A stretch of 64,000 bases of DNA, from positions 5,071,216 through 5,135,215 of the forward strand of contig NC_054752.1 in the NCBI RefSeq assembly GCF_018143015.1, read 5' to 3'. Positions 60,969-64,000 of the stretch are shown here, one piece after another. Position numbers and translations under genes: made by a program. Each line of letters opens with the position of its first letter. The stretch's first letter is position 1. Source of the DNA: Lytechinus variegatus (Eukaryota > Echinodermata > Echinoidea > Temnopleuroida > Toxopneustidae). The notes below the pieces were generated by a model. It was not told where the DNA came from, made no database searches, and saw only the letters and a list, made by a program, of their open reading frames with translations.

Positions 60969-61286
60969 TTTAAAGGTCAAGCCCACCCAAAATAAAAATT
61001 TGAATCAATATAGAAAAGTCAAGCAAGCATAACGCTTACAAATTTTATCAAAATCTGATTGAAAAAAAAACGTACGACATGCTTACAATTTCTCAGTTTT
61101 TCCCGAAAACAGTCATATGCTTATACATGTAAATAATAACAAACGAGAGAGTCGATGATATCCCTCACCCACTTTTTCTCTTTTATTATTGTTTGACATT
61201 TTACCAGCTCGAACGAAATTGACTTGTTTGATTTTTTTCTCATTTTACGTAAATCTATTATTTGTTGGGGTGGACTTTTCCTTTAA
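60969..61286. mobile_element. TTAAAGG-ended short TIR element (block D copy)
   Basis: Same site and ends as 5486-5814 (TTAAAGGTCAAGCCCACCC and GGTGGACTTTTCCTTTAA). Confidence 0.6.
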
Positions 61287-61834
61287 CATGTTTAAGCAGA
61301 TTTAGATATCAAAATTATCTAATATAAAGTATATGAAAACGATACATTTAAAACAGCCAAAAAAGAAAGAACACCGGATAATACGTTCAAAAGACGTATT
61401 TTCCAACTTTCACTAATATTCTAACTTTATTTAGAAAATCTTTTGAAAGCAGATTAAACAGATGTAAAAGTTAAGTGCATGAAGAACATGCTAATGATCA
61501 ATAACTCGGCTACCTTCCGGTTAATCATATTGTATGAAAATAATAACAAAAAAAAGGTGTTTGGATTTGTGTTTGAAAAAAAATATACTCTAATTATCGC
61601 TAACATCTCAAATTTACTTTAAAAATCTCCTTTGGTAATACAAATATACAGGTTTGTATTGAAATGATTTAGTGTAATGTAATATGCAATATTTTGCTAA
61701 CTCATGGTTCATAGAAAAATATAATTCATAAAAACAATAGACGGTCTCAGAAAGCGTTTACAACCCCTTTTGCAGACTATAGCGCAACATCCTATTTTCA
61801 TGTTATACTCCTAAGTATTAATACAAAATCATTT

Positions 61835-62020
61835 CAGGGGGCCGTTTCATAAAGCTGTTCGCATGTAAGGTAAGTTAAGAGTGACTCAAAGACGACTGGT
61901 GAACCTTTCTTACGCGCTAAACCATCGCCAATGGTGTATAACATTTACCAAAAGAAAGGATCACCAGTCGTTCTTAAAGTCGCTCTTAACTTACGAACAG
62001 CTTTATGAAACACCCACCTG
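61835..62020. mobile_element. Foldback MITE (block D copy)
   Basis: Same site, ends and inverted arms as 6362-6546 and 24741-24927. Confidence 0.8.
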
Positions 62021-64000
62021 TTAGTACGAAACACGAAACGAATTAAATCGATTACAAACCAAACTTTTCAGGACCCCTATGTGATTACATGTATAATCAT
62101 CATAGTCACAGTATAGAAATACTACATCATTTTCTTACTGGTTTATACATATTGGAAAATTCAAATTTCATACACAATATTTCATGATGTCATGTTTTGG
62201 CGACCCAGCCTTACAGGGTTTTTTTCATAACCTCATGGGAAGCCACGCATTTGATTTTGTATTTTCTCACACTTGATGTTTCTTTGTATATTTATTTCAT
62301 TTGCGATAGAAAGATTGAATTGAATTGGATGTATTATAAAACAAAATATTCGTGTCAAACGAATGAAGTTTATAAATTTAAGATATATATTCAGTTAGAC
62401 AAGATAAAGAGTCTGAGGCGTTTTTTTGAAAACAAAAACCATATTTACAGCAGTTTATACACCAATTGCGGCAGAATAATTCCCTTCAAGCAAAATCATC
62501 TACAATATAGTCCATGTGTTTCAAAAAATATACTAGCAATCAATATATTTTTTGACTATAGCAGAATCACCTGGTAAATGTAATAGGTTAGAGTAAATGG
62601 AAATATAAGTAAAGCAATATCCTTGTAAAAAACAAAAAATGCATGTCTCTGAAAATGTTTTCATGGTGTTTTTTTAAACAATAGATTCAGATATTCAATA
62701 ATATAGCTGTAGTATATAAAAAGGATCTTCTATAACTTTTGGTTAATATTGATATGATACATGAAACAAAAAAATATGATTGTATGAATCGCGTAAAAAA
62801 AACTATCGCTTACATCGCTAACAAATTCTGAATAATGTTTGATAATCTTTCTTACATCAAGTTCATTTAGGTTCTTGAGATAAAAAGATGTATTCTAAAC
62901 AATCTGGAATGAACAAAGAATTGATGGAAATAATTTCTGTAAGCACGGAAAACGATACGAATCTAACCAATATCAGTTCTTTAGGTGATCGTAATAATGC
63001 GCCTGACAACATATAATTTCCTCTCATATATGATTGAACATAACTTTACAGCAACACAGTCACTGCCCGATATAGTATTGAAATAAACGTATTTACACCA
63101 GTCTACCACAAACATCTAACTGATCTTTTTTTAAAGCGAATTAATTGATCATTATATCTGAATGTGTTGACATGAAAACCGTCCAGCAATCAGCGACAAA
63201 TTTTCTGTTACTGTTTTGCAGAATTTGTTTAGATTCTTAAGAAGAAAAGACTGATGTAGGCAAAACAGTCTCGATTACACTAACCATTATTAAGACCATT
63301 TTCGGTGGGATAAAAATTAAAGAAATCTAACAAATTGAAGTTATCATTTTATTGCGCCTGCATGCAACTAAATAGTAATTGAACATAAATTTAATAAACA
63401 TTCTAGCAAGCAAAACAGTCACTGACATATGCCTACTTGAATTGAACGTATTAAAAAAATATCATAAATATGCAACTGTTCATTAAAAGCAATTTAATCT
63501 TTATACACATGGACATTCAAAATCAAACCAGTCATCATTTTAATTAAATTTCCAGTTCACTCTTATCCTAAATACGTGACCAAAATGTAATAAATCATTT
63601 TCAAATGCGCATTCTTGCAACAACAGATCCCGTTTGGTAAATGTGCACTATACTGGTTACTATACTGGCTACGAATTCCCAATTGTGAAGTTATACACTA
63701 CTGCTTATATATTATCATAATTATGTATAATTTTTTGGTAAGAGTTCAAAGTGCAATTTACCAAAATGTATCGTAATAATTGTAACAGCTCCCTCTCTCG
63801 GTAAATCCAGGTGATTATATCATGTCATGATCGAGATCATTCCAGGGGCTGTTTCGTATGTAGCCACATAAAAATACTTTGTTGGGATATCTTGATCTGA
63901 TGTTGGAAGTGAAAATATACAAACAAGCAAGCAATGCTTAGATGTAATGCGCATAGAGATACAGCAAACGTGAGCACGATCCAAATCGCAACATTATTAT

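Larger units (their letters stand above)
60928..64000. repeat. Tandem paralogous block D, right segment
   Basis: Continues block D after the BEL insertion and aligns with block A 5443-8630 and block B 23770-27010. By this alignment the stop codon of a fourth B-box gene should lie about 1 kb beyond the right edge. Open frames such as 62197-62577 are not conserved as proteins between the blocks. Confidence 0.8.

Noticed and set aside
62197-62577. 126-residue plus-strand open frame in block D
   Set aside because: The matching frames in blocks A and B are shorter and diverge in frame; it looks like chance open sequence in AT-rich block DNA.

Overview
This is animal nuclear DNA, most likely from an echinoderm and probably a sea urchin. 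Support for that: intronless-coding, RING-less B-box/coiled-coil/propeller genes in tandem, a BEL/Pao LTR element, tRNA-derived SINEs, many short inverted-repeat DNA elements, two foldback elements, and long CT-rich minisatellites in AT-rich DNA. The species is inferred, not proven. There are no operons, CRISPR arrays or prokaryotic signals.

The backbone is a set of tandem paralogous blocks that align by eye. Block A spans about 3290-12275, with tail sequence to about 20900. Block B spans about 22200-30905, with a tail to about 36960. Block C spans about 37990-47885. Block D starts at about 50650, is split by the BEL element, resumes at 60928 and runs off the right edge. The first 3 kb look like the tail of an earlier block. 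Blocks A-C each carry one minus-strand gene for a 607-residue TRIM-like protein: two zinc-binding B-box modules, a long coiled coil and a C-terminal beta-propeller, with no RING finger. Genes B (27601-29424) and C (46053-47876) are open. Gene A (9610-11430) is a pseudogene with two small indels, a lost zinc ligand and a lost 5' UTR splice donor. A fourth gene is predicted about 1 kb beyond position 64000.

Mobile DNA accounts for most differences between the blocks, and paralogous empty sites date several insertions to after the duplication. The main ones are: a 3.5-kb foldback element at 41964-45484 with 188-bp repeat arms and a TAT target duplication; a second foldback at 49726-50437 with 53-bp repeats; a CCAGTT-rich inverted-repeat element at 14980-16395; a head-to-tail pair of 0.41-kb inverted-repeat elements at 21371-22196; a tandem array of DR1-like AGGTCA pairs at 18641-19740; a TIR element with mirror repeats at 31086-32175; and a young BEL/Pao element at 52312-60836 flanked by a 91-bp direct repeat rather than the usual few bases.

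Apart from the three TRIM-like loci and the coding part of the BEL element, I see no convincing protein-coding gene. The remaining open frames lie in microsatellites, repeats or antisense to these genes.
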